Source of the DNA: Pelagibacteraceae bacterium AG-325-C10
GTDB lineage: Bacteria; Pseudomonadota; Alphaproteobacteria; Pelagibacterales; Pelagibacteraceae
Length of the DNA stretch: 48,261 nt
Direction: 5' to 3'
NCBI GenBank assembly: GCA_003282975.1
Contig: QBYD01000009.1
Span: 1-48,261, forward strand
Shown: piece after piece, positions 17,714 to 27,097 of the stretch
Layout of the letters: every line of letters starts with the position of its first letter
Numbering within the stretch: the stretch's first letter is position 1
Made by a program: the position numbers and the translations under genes
Notes under the pieces: generated by a model
Told to the model about the DNA's origin: nothing
Database searches by the model: none
Seen by the model: only the letters and a program-made list of their open reading frames with translations

Positions 17714-18850
17714 ATGAAAAAAATTATATTTAGAAAATTATTACTGGATTATATGAGTTTCTTTATAATAGCTCTAATAAGCTCAGGTGTAGTGATTTGG
17801 GTTTTTCAAGCAGTAAATTTTTTAGATATAATGATTGAGGATGGAAGAAGTTACTCAGTTTACATAAGCTATTCTTTACTTAATTTTCCCAAAATAATAA
17901 ATAAACTTTTTCCATTTATTTTATTTTTCAGTTTATTTTATGTAACAATAAAATATGAAAACAACAATGAATTAATAATTTTTTGGAATTTTGGAATAAA
18001 TAAAATTCAACTAATTAACTTTATATTTAAATTTTCAATTATATTGATGGTTATTCAGCTAATATTTTCATCTATAATAGTTCCAAAATCACAAGATCTT
18101 GCAAGATCTTTTTTAAGAAACTCAACAGTTAATTTTTACGAAAATTTTATAAAACCCAAGAGATTTAATGACACAATTAAAAAAGTTACAATCTACAGCG
18201 AAAAAAAAGATAAAGAAGGAAACTTATATAATTTATATCTAAAAAAAGAAACAGATGAAAAAAATTTTCAAATAACTTATGCAAAAAAAGGTTTTTTTAG
18301 AGAATTTGATAATATGCCGGTGTTAGTTTTATTTGATGGTGAAACTATAACAAGTAAAAATAATGAGATAACTAATTTTAGTTTTTCAAAATCAGATTTT
18401 CCAATAAATAATGCGGAAACTAGTACATTGGTTACACACCAAAAAACTCAAGAACTTTCTTCATATAATTTATTAAGATGCATGGATTTTTTAATTTCTT
18501 CAAAGAAAGATAGCAGTAACTCAGGAATAACAAATTGCACAACAAGAAATCAAAATAATATTTTTAAAGAAATTTATAAAAGATTTATTATACCTTTTTA
18601 TATTTTGGTATTATGTTTAGTTCCTCTTCTATTGATAATTTTATCAAAAGAAAATTCAAAATATTTAAAATTAAAAATAATTACATTTTTTGTTGGACTA
18701 TTTTTCATAATTTTTTCAGAGACAACTATTAGATTAATTTCAGATTCAATTTTTAAAAATATTTCTATTTCTTTATTGCCACTTATATTTATTATAATTC
18801 TCTACTCAATATTTATTAAACAATTCAATACTAAAAATTTTCAAAAATGA
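17714..18850 (+). CDS. lptF: LPS export ABC transporter permease LptF
   Basis: A 378-residue inner-membrane protein of the LptBFGC complex that extracts lipopolysaccharide and passes it to the periplasmic bridge. It has three membrane segments in the N-terminal half (about 14-34, 54-76, 97-120), a periplasmic beta-jellyroll region (about 125-280) and three more at the C-terminus (about 288-372). The opening FRKLLLDYMSFFIIAL is typical of the family. It overlaps lptG by 4 bases (ATGA), and LptF and LptG form the heterodimeric channel. It is the first gene of a six-gene operon for outer-membrane assembly. Confidence 0.92.
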   Translation: MKKIIFRKLLLDYMSFFIIALISSGVVIWVFQAVNFLDIMIEDGRSYSVYISYSLLNFPKIINKLFPFILFFSLFYVTIKYENNNELIIFWNFGINKIQLINFIFKFSIILMVIQLIFSSIIVPKSQDLARSFLRNSTVNFYENFIKPKRFNDTIKKVTIYSEKKDKEGNLYNLYLKKETDEKNFQITYAKKGFFREFDNMPVLVLFDGETITSKNNEITNFSFSKSDFPINNAETSTLVTHQKTQELSSYNLLRCMDFLISSKKDSSNSGITNCTTRNQNNIFKEIYKRFIIPFYILVLCLVPLLLIILSKENSKYLKLKIITFFVGLFFIIFSETTIRLISDSIFKNISISLLPLIFIIILYSIFIKQFNTKNFQK

Positions 18851-19920
18851 AAATATATATAAAATTTTTAACTCTTATTTTTTTTAAATCTTTATTTTAT
18901 GTAATTTCAATTATGTTTAGTTTAATATTTATTCTAAACCTATTGACTGAATTGGAATTTTTCAAAGGAATAGAAGTCTCAGCAGGTTTTCCAATATTAT
19001 TATCATTATTTAACTCGCCTTCAATGATTTTTGAAATGCTTCCTTTTATTTTCTTAATTTCAACCCAATTATTTTTTATTGAACTATTTAATAATAATGA
19101 AATTGAAATATTTAAGTATTCAGGTCTAAAAAATATAAGTATTTTGAAAATTTTTAGCATAATTGCTATCATAACAGGGATATTATTAACTATAATATTT
19201 TATAATTTTTCGGCTATTTTTAAAAATTTTTATTTAGAGGAAAAAACAAAGTTTACTACTGATTCAAAATATTTGGCTGTAATAACAAACAATGGTTTAT
19301 GGATTAAAGATGAAATAAATGAAAAAATCTATATTGTTAACTCATCTAAAATTGAAGGTAATTTATTAATTAATAATTTTATAACCGAATTTAATAAAGA
19401 TTATAAAGTTATAAGAAATTTAAAAAGTGAAAAAATTAATATCCAAAATAAAAATTGGTTAGCCTATAATGTTAAAATTTATAATAAAAATAACTACGAA
19501 TTCAAAAAACAATTACAAATAAAAACAAACTTTGATTATAAAAAAATTCAAACTTTATACTCGAACTTATCTTCACTAAGTTTTTATCAACTTTTTGAAT
19601 TAAGAGAAAATTACAAAAAATTGAATTATTCTCTTACAGAAATTAATCTTCAGTTTTTGAAAATTTTATCTTATCCATTATACCTATTTTTGGTTGCTTT
19701 TTTTTCATCCTTAATTATGTTTAGAGTAAAGAGATTACATAATTCAACTTTTAAAATTTCATTAGGTTTATTTTTTTCAGTAATTATTTATTATATAAAT
19801 AACTTTTTTATGGTAATGGGTAGTACTGAAAGAATATCTTTGGTGTTGGCTATTTTTATTCCTTTGATCATATTAACAATTATTAATAGTTTATTATTAA
19901 ATAGAATTAATGAAAAATAA
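18847..19920 (+). CDS. lptG: LPS export ABC transporter permease LptG
   Basis: A 357-residue partner of LptF with the same plan: N-terminal membrane segments (about 12-33, 56-80, 97-122), a periplasmic region (about 125-260) and C-terminal membrane segments (about 272-352). The motif LWIKDEINEKIYIVNSSKIE matches the family's 'LWlrd...' strand region, and FFMVMGSTERISLVLA near the end matches the last helices. It overlaps lptD by 11 bases, with lptD starting inside the last codons. Confidence 0.92.
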   Translation: MKIYIKFLTLIFFKSLFYVISIMFSLIFILNLLTELEFFKGIEVSAGFPILLSLFNSPSMIFEMLPFIFLISTQLFFIELFNNNEIEIFKYSGLKNISILKIFSIIAIITGILLTIIFYNFSAIFKNFYLEEKTKFTTDSKYLAVITNNGLWIKDEINEKIYIVNSSKIEGNLLINNFITEFNKDYKVIRNLKSEKINIQNKNWLAYNVKIYNKNNYEFKKQLQIKTNFDYKKIQTLYSNLSSLSFYQLFELRENYKKLNYSLTEINLQFLKILSYPLYLFLVAFFSSLIMFRVKRLHNSTFKISLGLFFSVIIYYINNFFMVMGSTERISLVLAIFIPLIILTIINSLLLNRINEK

Positions 19921-22774
19921 ACTATATCAAATTTTTTTAATTTTTATTTTCAATTTCTATTTTAATTTAAATGCACACGGTGCAGATCAGTTTAATTTTG
20001 ATGTTACAGAACTAGAAATAATTGAAGAAGGTAACAAATTTATCGGAAAAAAAGGAGGAATTGCAACCTCAGAAGACGGGACTATTATAAAAGCAAAAAA
20101 TTTTGAGTATGATAAAATTAAAAATGTACTAGTTGCATTTGGAAATGTTGAAATTTTTGATGAAAAAGAAAATACAACAATTAAATCAAAAAAAATTACT
20201 TATTTTAAAAATAAAGAACTTGTATTTACTTATGGTAAATCTAAAGCAATTAGTGACGGTGTAATAATTGATGCTGATAACTTTGAATATAATAAAATTA
20301 GTAACAGAATAAATGCTAACGGAAATGTTAAGATCGATAACATTGATGAAAATTATTTGATTTACACAAATGATGCAACTTACTTTAAAAATAAAGAATT
20401 ATTTCTAACGAAAGGCCAATCTAAAGCTATTAATGAAGGAATTGTTATAGATGCTGAAAACTTTGAATATAATAAAATTAAAAATGTAATGATTGCTGAT
20501 AGCAATGTAAAGATCAAGGACACAATAAATGATTATTTGATTTTAGCTAAAAAAGCCACATACTATAAAAATTCTGAAAAAATTATTACACAAGGTGAAA
20601 CTGAAGCATTTATTCAATCTAAATACGTTATAAATTCAAAAGATGTAACTTATTTGCATAATAAAAAAGTTTTAAGTTCACAAAATAAAACTAAAATAAA
20701 TGATCAGAATTCTCAAATCTATTTTGCAGATAAGTTCAGCTATTCTATCAATCAAGAGATAATCAAAGGTGAGGAATTTTTAATTATTACTAATTACAAT
20801 CTTCCAAACAGTGATAAAATTTTTTTAAAAAGTGCTATAATTAATCTTAAGAATAAAAATTTTGTTGCTACAAATACAAAAATTAAAGTTCATAAAGATA
20901 TTTTTGATGTATCAGATAATGATCCGAGGATAGAAGGTGTTTCTTCAAGAGGTGATGAAACTTATACGCTTATCGATAAAGGAGTTTTTACTAGTTGTAA
21001 AAAAAATGATAATTGTCCACCATGGTCAATACAGTCAAAAAAGATTAAACATGATAAAATTAAAAAAACATTAAACTATGACAATGCTATTATAAAAATT
21101 TATGACATTCCGGTGTTCTATTTTCCAAAATTTTTTCATCCAGATCCCTCTGTTAAAAGACAGTCTGGGTTGTTAAAACCAGAAATTAATAATTCTGATG
21201 TGCTTGGAAGCTCAATAACATTACCATATTTTAAAGTAATTTCTGAAAATAAAGACCTTACATTTACTCCAATATGGTTTGATAGCGACACTACTATGGC
21301 ATCACTAGAATACAGACAAGAAAATAAAAATTCTTCATTATTAACAGACATAGGTTTTGTTAATGGATACAAATCACCTACTACAAGAAAAAAAAATAGC
21401 CGATCTCATTTATTTTTAAATTTTAAAAATGATTTACTATTTGAAGATTATATTTCTAGTGATTTAAATATTCTATTTGAAAAAGTGTATGGTGATCAAT
21501 ATCTTAACATATTTGATCAGTATATAACTAAATCAACATTAAGACCTGGAGATTTTAATTCATCAACAAGAAAGATAAAAATTACATTAGATCACGAAAA
21601 ATTTAATTTTGAAAGTGGAATTGAAAGTTATGAAGATCTTAACGTTGAAAATAATAATGATAAATACCAATATGTTTTACCTTATTATAGTTTTTATAAG
21701 AATATGTCACAAAATTATTTTGGTGGAAATATTTCATTTGGCTCAAGTGGAAGTAATGTACTAAATAATACCAATAAACTAGAAACAAATGTTATAAATA
21801 ATTTAACTTATAATAGTTTGGATTTAATAACTAATTTAGGTTTTAAAAATAATTTTGGTATTAATTTTAAAAATTTAAATTCTGTAGGAAAAAAATCATC
21901 AAAATATAAATCTAGCGTTCAAAGTGAATTGATTAGTATATATAATTTTGATTTAAGCCTACCATTAATTAAGGAAAATAAGGAATCTAAGAATCTTCTT
22001 ACACCAAAATTATCATTTAGATTTAATCCAAGTGATATGAAAAATTACTCTTCAACATCAAGGACAATAGATCCAAGTAATATATGGGCAATAAATAGGC
22101 TCGGTTTGTCAGATACATTTGAGTCAGGTAGATCACTAACACTGGGAATAAATTATAGCAATGAAAGGAAAAGTAATTTAGATGAAATTAATAATTATTT
22201 TGAAATGAAATTAGCAACTGTATTGAGGGATAAAGAAGAAAAATTTGTTCCTAATTCAAGCACTTTAAATCGAAAAAATTCAAATTTATTTGGATCTATA
22301 ACTAATGACTTCTCAGAAAATATTGAAGTTGGCTATAATTTCTCACTAGATAACGATTTTAATTCAATAGAATATAATGAAATTTTCACAACTCTATCTA
22401 ACAATAATATTATAACTAAGTTTAATTTTTTAGAAGAAAATGGAGAAAGAGGAGACTCAAATATATTTGCAACTGAAATTGAATATAATCAAGATGATAA
22501 AAATTTTTTTTCATTTAAGACAAGAAGAAACAGAAAGCTTAATTTAACAGAGTTTTATGATCTTATTTATGAATACAAAAATGATTGCTTAACAGCTGGT
22601 ATAAAATATAAGAAAACTTATTATTCTGATGGTGACTTAAAGCCAACACAAAATTTACTATTCACTGTAACACTATTTCCACTTACAACTTATGAGCATG
22701 ATGCTGATGATTTATTAATAAATGAAGACTCCTTCCTTAATAATTTAGAATTATCAACCGATGCTTTTAAATAA
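19910..22774 (+). CDS. lptD: LPS-assembly outer-membrane protein LptD with repeated N-terminal domain
   Basis: LptD places lipopolysaccharide in the outer leaflet of the outer membrane, with the lipoprotein LptE. The 954-residue protein has a signal peptide (about 1-24), an enlarged OstA/jellyroll domain, and a C-terminal beta-barrel of about 550 residues beginning near the conserved VFYFPKFFHPDPSVKRQSGLL. The jellyroll part is built from exact 60-residue tandem repeats: NFEYDKIKNV at 64, NFEYNKISNR at 124, NFEYNKIKNV at 184. Two cysteines (TSCKKNDNCPPW) precede the barrel and fit the conserved disulfide region. E. coli LptD has about 784 residues. lptD is followed by surA, whose product helps fold it. 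Confidence 0.92.
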   Translation: MKNKLYQIFLIFIFNFYFNLNAHGADQFNFDVTELEIIEEGNKFIGKKGGIATSEDGTIIKAKNFEYDKIKNVLVAFGNVEIFDEKENTTIKSKKITYFKNKELVFTYGKSKAISDGVIIDADNFEYNKISNRINANGNVKIDNIDENYLIYTNDATYFKNKELFLTKGQSKAINEGIVIDAENFEYNKIKNVMIADSNVKIKDTINDYLILAKKATYYKNSEKIITQGETEAFIQSKYVINSKDVTYLHNKKVLSSQNKTKINDQNSQIYFADKFSYSINQEIIKGEEFLIITNYNLPNSDKIFLKSAIINLKNKNFVATNTKIKVHKDIFDVSDNDPRIEGVSSRGDETYTLIDKGVFTSCKKNDNCPPWSIQSKKIKHDKIKKTLNYDNAIIKIYDIPVFYFPKFFHPDPSVKRQSGLLKPEINNSDVLGSSITLPYFKVISENKDLTFTPIWFDSDTTMASLEYRQENKNSSLLTDIGFVNGYKSPTTRKKNSRSHLFLNFKNDLLFEDYISSDLNILFEKVYGDQYLNIFDQYITKSTLRPGDFNSSTRKIKITLDHEKFNFESGIESYEDLNVENNNDKYQYVLPYYSFYKNMSQNYFGGNISFGSSGSNVLNNTNKLETNVINNLTYNSLDLITNLGFKNNFGINFKNLNSVGKKSSKYKSSVQSELISIYNFDLSLPLIKENKESKNLLTPKLSFRFNPSDMKNYSSTSRTIDPSNIWAINRLGLSDTFESGRSLTLGINYSNERKSNLDEINNYFEMKLATVLRDKEEKFVPNSSTLNRKNSNLFGSITNDFSENIEVGYNFSLDNDFNSIEYNEIFTTLSNNNIITKFNFLEENGERGDSNIFATEIEYNQDDKNFFSFKTRRNRKLNLTEFYDLIYEYKNDCLTAGIKYKKTYYSDGDLKPTQNLLFTVTLFPLTTYEHDADDLLINEDSFLNNLELSTDAFK
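20090..20700 (+). repeat. 180-bp tandem repeats within lptD
   Basis: Coding repeats of 180 bp (60 residues) in the N-terminal domain of lptD. An identical 20-mer, CTTTGAATATAATAAAATTA, occurs at 20281 and 20461, exactly 180 bases apart. The unit runs NFEYNKI...GNVKI...ATYFKNKEL...GQSKAI; about three units are clear and a fourth is degenerate (residues 221-262). Confidence 0.85.
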
Positions 22775-22776
22775 AA

Positions 22777-23706
22777 ATGATTAAAATTATTAAAAATCTG
22801 ATTATTTTAGGATTATTTTCTTTAATAATAATGGTTAATTCCCATTCTTCAGAAAATAAGATCCTATTAAAAATAAATAATGAAATTATAACATCTGTAG
22901 ACATTCTTAATGAATTAGAATATCTCCAAATAATCAATAAAGAATTTAAAAATATTAAAAAAGAGGAAGCTTTTAAAATTTCAAAAAATTCTCTTATTAA
23001 AGAAAAAATCAAACAAATTGAAATTAAAAGAATAATTAAAGAAACTAAAATCGATGAAAACGTTTTAGAAAATTTAATATTAAACTATTTTAAAGATTTT
23101 GAAATCTTGTCTATATCTGATTTTGAAAAGTTTTTTTCAATTAGAAATATAAATCCAAATTTTGTAAGAGAAAAAATAAAACTAGAGATATTGTGGAACC
23201 AATTAATTTATCAAAAATATAAGCATAATGTTAAAATTGACAAACAGTTAATCATCAGCAATTTAAAAAAAAATGATAGACAATCAGAATTCTTAATTTC
23301 TGAAATTTTATTTAATGTGAATGAAAATGAAAATTTAAATGAAAAATTTAATAAAATTAAAAACAGCATTAAAGAAATAAGTTTTTCTAAATCAGCATTA
23401 ACTTATAGTATTGCAGATACAGCTAATAAAGGAGGTAAGGTAGGTTGGATTTCTGAGTCTGTTTTAAGTAAACAAATATATAATGAGCTAATAGATTTGA
23501 CAGTTGGAGAGCATACTAAACCAATATTAGTTCCTGGAGGTTTTTTAATATTACAACTTTTAGATTTAAGAGAAATAACTAAAAATTTTGACTTAAATAA
23601 AGAAATAAAAAAAATAGTTAATGAAAAAACAAATCAACAGTTAAATCGTTTTTCAAATATTTATTTTAATAAAGTTAAAAAAGATATAACAATAAATGAA
23701 CTTTAA
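22777..23706 (+). CDS. surA: SurA-like periplasmic peptidyl-prolyl isomerase
   Basis: A 309-residue periplasmic chaperone. It has a signal segment (1-23), a SurA N-terminal-type helical domain (KINNEIITSVDILNELEYL) and one parvulin domain (about 165-270) with FLISEILFNVNE, the GGKVGWISES block and VPGGFLILQLLDLREI. E. coli SurA has two parvulin domains, so this is the shorter form. It lies between lptD, its likely client, and pdxA, as in many proteobacteria. The start is 2 bases after the lptD stop, and the end overlaps pdxA by 11 bases. Confidence 0.85.
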   Translation: MIKIIKNLIILGLFSLIIMVNSHSSENKILLKINNEIITSVDILNELEYLQIINKEFKNIKKEEAFKISKNSLIKEKIKQIEIKRIIKETKIDENVLENLILNYFKDFEILSISDFEKFFSIRNINPNFVREKIKLEILWNQLIYQKYKHNVKIDKQLIISNLKKNDRQSEFLISEILFNVNENENLNEKFNKIKNSIKEISFSKSALTYSIADTANKGGKVGWISESVLSKQIYNELIDLTVGEHTKPILVPGGFLILQLLDLREITKNFDLNKEIKKIVNEKTNQQLNRFSNIYFNKVKKDITINEL

Positions 23707-24658
23707 TCCAATTTTAATTGTTTCTGGTGAACCAAACAGCGTCTTTTTAGAGTTGTTTTTTAAAGTGTTTAACAAAAATAAAATTAAAAATCCTATAATA
23801 CTTATTTCGTCAAAAAAATTGTTAAATTTACAAATGAAAAAATTAGGTTTTAATAACAAGATTAGACTGTTAGAAAAATCTAAATTAAAATATTATAAAT
23901 TAGATAACAAATATATTAACTTAATAGATGTTGAATATAATCCAAAAAAAGCTTTTGAAAAAATATCTGATAAATCAAACGAATTTATCAATGATTCTTT
24001 TAAATTAGCTTTTCAGATAATAAAAGAAAATAACATTGATAAATTTATTAATGGGCCAATATCAAAAAAATATTTTTTGAAAAATAATTTTTTAGGAATC
24101 ACAGAATATATCTCTAAAAAATTTAATACTAAAAATACATGTATGTTGATTTTTAACAAAAGATTGTCTGTGTGTCCAATTACAACACATCTACCTTTAA
24201 AACTTGTTTCAAAAAATATTACGAGAAAAATTATAACAAGAAAAGTATTTTTAATTAATAGTTTTTACGAAAAAAAATTTAAATATAAACCACGAATTGC
24301 AATTTTGGGCTTAAATCCTCACTGTGAGAGTATTCATACATTCAATGAAGATGAAAAAATTATTAGCCCATCAATTAAATACTTAAAAAAAAAGTATAAT
24401 GTTTTCGGTCCTTTTTCAGCAGACACTATCTTTTTAAGAAATAACAGAAAAAATTTTGATGTGATCGTTGGAATGTATCATGATCAAGTTTTAACTCCTA
24501 TTAAAACACTATATGAGTATGATGCTATTAATATTACGCTTGGTTTACCTTTTACAAGGATTTCTCCTGATCATGGTCCAAATGAAACTATGCTGGGTAA
24601 AAATCAATCAAATCCTCTAAGCTTATTAAAAGCTATTAAATTTTTGGATAAAAGTTGA
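23696..24658 (+). CDS. pdxA: 4-hydroxythreonine-4-phosphate dehydrogenase, divergent N-terminus
   Basis: PdxA oxidises 4-phosphohydroxy-L-threonine in vitamin B6 synthesis. Recognisable blocks are NGPISKKYF, the metal histidine in TTHLPL, LGLNPHCES, ISPSI with the following FGPFSADTIF, VGMYHDQVLTPIKTL (second metal histidine) and GLPFTRISPDHGPNE (third). The usual N-terminal GDPAGIGPE is replaced by SGEPNSVFLE, so this region is degenerate; the metal site looks intact. At 320 residues the length is near normal. It lies in the conserved surA-pdxA-rsmA order and overlaps both neighbours. Confidence 0.88.
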   Translation: MNFNPILIVSGEPNSVFLELFFKVFNKNKIKNPIILISSKKLLNLQMKKLGFNNKIRLLEKSKLKYYKLDNKYINLIDVEYNPKKAFEKISDKSNEFINDSFKLAFQIIKENNIDKFINGPISKKYFLKNNFLGITEYISKKFNTKNTCMLIFNKRLSVCPITTHLPLKLVSKNITRKIITRKVFLINSFYEKKFKYKPRIAILGLNPHCESIHTFNEDEKIISPSIKYLKKKYNVFGPFSADTIFLRNNRKNFDVIVGMYHDQVLTPIKTLYEYDAINITLGLPFTRISPDHGPNETMLGKNQSNPLSLLKAIKFLDKS

Positions 24659-25440
24659 TCAGGGCAAAAAAGAGTTTAGGTCAAAATTTTTTGGTGGATA
24701 GGTATACTTTAGAAAAAATTGTAAGTGTTACCCAAATTACAGATAAAACTATTTTAGAGGTTGGCCCAGGAACTGGAAATTTAACATCTTTTATTCTTAA
24801 AAAAAAACCAAAAAAAATTTTTGTCATAGAAAAAGATGAAAATCTTGCAAATCATTTAGAGGAAACATTTAAAGATCAGCTAAAAATTATAAATGAAGAT
24901 ATTTTGAAAATTAATGAAAGTACATTATTTAAAAGTAAAGTGACAGTTTTTGGTAATCTGCCATATAATATATCTACTGAAATACTTAGTAAGTGGATAA
25001 CGAATTCTGAAGAAGATTTGTGGTTTGACAACTTGATTTTAATGTTTCAAAAGGAAGTAGCAGATAGAATAATTGCTAAATTTGATACATCTAATTATGG
25101 AAGATTGTCAATTTTAAGTAATTGGAAATTAAATGTCGAAAAAATTTGTGATATTAAACCTGATTGTTTTTCTCCAAGACCAAAAATTGATAGTTCTTTA
25201 TTATTTTTTTCACCTAAAAAAGATTTTTTTAAAATAAAAAATCCAAAAAACTTAGAAAAAGTTACTAGAATCTTTTTTAATCACCGAAGAAAAATGATAA
25301 AAAAACCTTTTAATCAACTATTTAATGGTAATCAAAAAGTTTTAGATGAACTTAATATTGATTTAAATTTAAGGCCTCAAAATTTAGATTTTAATACTTA
25401 TTATAAGTTAACTCAAGCTTACGAAAAATTAGGAAGTTAA
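24655..25440 (+). CDS. rsmA: 16S rRNA adenine dimethyltransferase RsmA (KsgA)
   Basis: A 261-residue enzyme that dimethylates two adjacent adenines near the 3' end of 16S rRNA, a late check in 30S assembly. It has [11 protein letters not shown], the SAM-binding [10 protein letters not shown], the catalytic NLPYNIST and the C-terminal [11 protein letters not shown]. The start is a TTG at 24655 that overlaps the pdxA stop as TTGA; no ATG lies before the conserved [10 protein letters not shown]. This suggests translation by re-initiation. Its end overlaps gmk tail-to-tail by 12 bases. Confidence 0.95.
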   Translation: MIRAKKSLGQNFLVDRYTLEKIVSVTQITDKTILEVGPGTGNLTSFILKKKPKKIFVIEKDENLANHLEETFKDQLKIINEDILKINESTLFKSKVTVFGNLPYNISTEILSKWITNSEEDLWFDNLILMFQKEVADRIIAKFDTSNYGRLSILSNWKLNVEKICDIKPDCFSPRPKIDSSLLFFSPKKDFFKIKNPKNLEKVTRIFFNHRRKMIKKPFNQLFNGNQKVLDELNIDLNLRPQNLDFNTYYKLTQAYEKLGS

Positions 25441-26061
25441 TTTGTTTACATGATTTCTGATAAACTCTAAATCGTAATCCTTAGATCCATTGCTAATTTC
25501 AGCATCTATTAAATTTTTAATCTTTGAAAAACAAGTATCCAAATTATCATTTACAACTACATAATCATAATTAATCCAATGCAATACATCTCTTTCAAAT
25601 TGTTTCATTCGTTCTTCTGCTATTAGTTTATCTTTCATGTCTCGATTTGAAAGTCTTTCAAATAGTTCATCTTTACTTGGAGGAAGAATAAAAAAAGTTA
25701 TTAGTTTGTAATCTAGTTTTTTATTTTTAATTTGGTCAGCTCCTTGCCAATCAATATCAAATAAAACGTTTTTACCTTTATCTAATTTATCAATTACAGG
25801 TGTTCTTGAAGTGCCATAAAGATTGTTGAATACTTTTGCATATTCAAGAAATTCCTCATTTTTGATTAGTCTTTCAAATTCATTTTCATCAATAAAAAAA
25901 TAATCTTTATTAGATGTTTCATTGGGCCTTGGTTGTCGTGTGGTGTGAGAAACTGAGATTTCAAAATTATCAAGACTACATAACATCTTGACCAGAGTGG
26001 TTTTGCCTGCGCCTGATGGAGAAGATAAAATTATCATTACCCCATGTTTTTCTAAGGGCAT
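25429..26061 (-). CDS. gmk: Guanylate kinase
   Basis: A 210-residue kinase that phosphorylates GMP to GDP. It has the P-loop [11 protein letters not shown], the GMP-binding [13 protein letters not shown] with the following [21 protein letters not shown] and [13 protein letters not shown]. The length is standard. It lies downstream of fabD-fabG-acpP on the same strand, with 8 bases to acpP, and may be part of that transcript. Confidence 0.96.
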   Translation of the reverse strand: MPLEKHGVMIILSSPSGAGKTTLVKMLCSLDNFEISVSHTTRQPRPNETSNKDYFFIDENEFERLIKNEEFLEYAKVFNNLYGTSRTPVIDKLDKGKNVLFDIDWQGADQIKNKKLDYKLITFFILPPSKDELFERLSNRDMKDKLIAEERMKQFERDVLHWINYDYVVVNDNLDTCFSKIKNLIDAEISNGSKDYDLEFIRNHVNKLTS

Positions 26062-26069
26062 TAAAATTA

Positions 26070-26309
26070 TTAGTTAGCTTTTCCTTCGATAAACTTAACT
26101 GCATCACCTACAGTTAAAATTTTCTCTGCTTCGCTATCTGAAATTTCTGATCCAAACTCTTCCTCAAAAGCCATCACTAATTCAACTGTATCTAAACTAT
26201 CAGCTCCTAGGTCATCTATAAAACTAGACTCCTCAGTTACTTTTGCTTCATCGATACCTAAGTGATCTGCTACAATTTTTTTTACCTTGCTTGAAACATC
26301 TTCTGACAT
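26070..26309 (-). CDS. acpP: Acyl carrier protein
   Basis: A 79-residue acidic four-helix protein that carries fatty-acyl chains on phosphopantetheine at Ser 38 of [19 protein letters not shown]. Length and sequence are typical. A Shine-Dalgarno-like AAAAGGA lies upstream of the ATG. It follows fabG with a 50-base gap, in the conserved fabD-fabG-acpP order. fabF, which often follows, is absent and replaced by gmk. Confidence 0.97.
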   Translation of the reverse strand: MSEDVSSKVKKIVADHLGIDEAKVTEESSFIDDLGADSLDTVELVMAFEEEFGSEISDSEAEKILTVGDAVKFIEGKAN

Positions 26310-26359
26310 ATTGATCCTTTTTTAGTTTTAAATTCTTATTAGTTTAAAAAGCTATTTTG

Positions 26360-27097
26360 TCAAGCCATATACATGCCTCCATTTACATGTATTGTCTCTC
26401 CATTTATATAATTGGACTGGTCTGAGCTTAAAAAAAGAACTGCATCTGCAATATCACCTGGTTCACCTAGTCTAGCAGATGGAATTTTTGATATAATAAT
26501 TTCTTTAAATTTTTCATCAATTTTATCTGTCATAGCAGTTTTAATAAATCCTGGAGAAATACAATTTATGTTTATATTTTTTTTCGCATATTCAATTGCT
26601 AAACTTTTTGACATTGCAACAATACCAGCTTTAGATGCGGTATAATTTGCCTGCCCTAAATTGCCAGTATGACCTACTACGGAAGTGATATTAACAATTT
26701 TTCCAGATTTATTTTTAAGCATTTTTTTAATTGCAAACTTACTTAATAAAAATGTTGAGGTTAAATTAATATTTATAACTTTTTGCCACTCTTCTAAACT
26801 CATCCTTATTGCCAAATTATCCTGTGTAATCCCAGCATTATTAATTATCCCATCTAAACTTCCACCTAATTCATTGGTAGCATTTTCAATAAATTCTTCA
26901 ATTTTTTCACTTTGAGAAAAATCAAATTTTAATATTTTAATTTTTTCGTATTTTTTTTTAAGCTCTTCTAGTTTTTCAATTCTAGTTCCAGATGCTAAAA
27001 TATTTGCTCCTGTTTCATTTAATTTTTTAATTATAGCATTTCCTATTCCGCCTGACGCACCAGTTACTATAATATTCTTATTTTCTAAATTACTCAT
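26360..27097 (-). CDS. fabG: 3-oxoacyl-ACP reductase
   Basis: A 245-residue short-chain dehydrogenase that performs the first reduction of fatty-acid elongation with NADPH. It shows the cofactor loop VTGASGGIGNAI, NNAGIT, the catalytic Ser in NITSVVGHTG, the YTASK pair with Tyr and Lys, and the C-terminal ETIHVNGGMYMA. It overlaps fabD by 4 bases (ATGA) and precedes acpP. Confidence 0.96.
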   Translation of the reverse strand: MSNLENKNIIVTGASGGIGNAIIKKLNETGANILASGTRIEKLEELKKKYEKIKILKFDFSQSEKIEEFIENATNELGGSLDGIINNAGITQDNLAIRMSLEEWQKVININLTSTFLLSKFAIKKMLKNKSGKIVNITSVVGHTGNLGQANYTASKAGIVAMSKSLAIEYAKKNININCISPGFIKTAMTDKIDEKFKEIIISKIPSARLGEPGDIADAVLFLSSDQSNYINGETIHVNGGMYMA

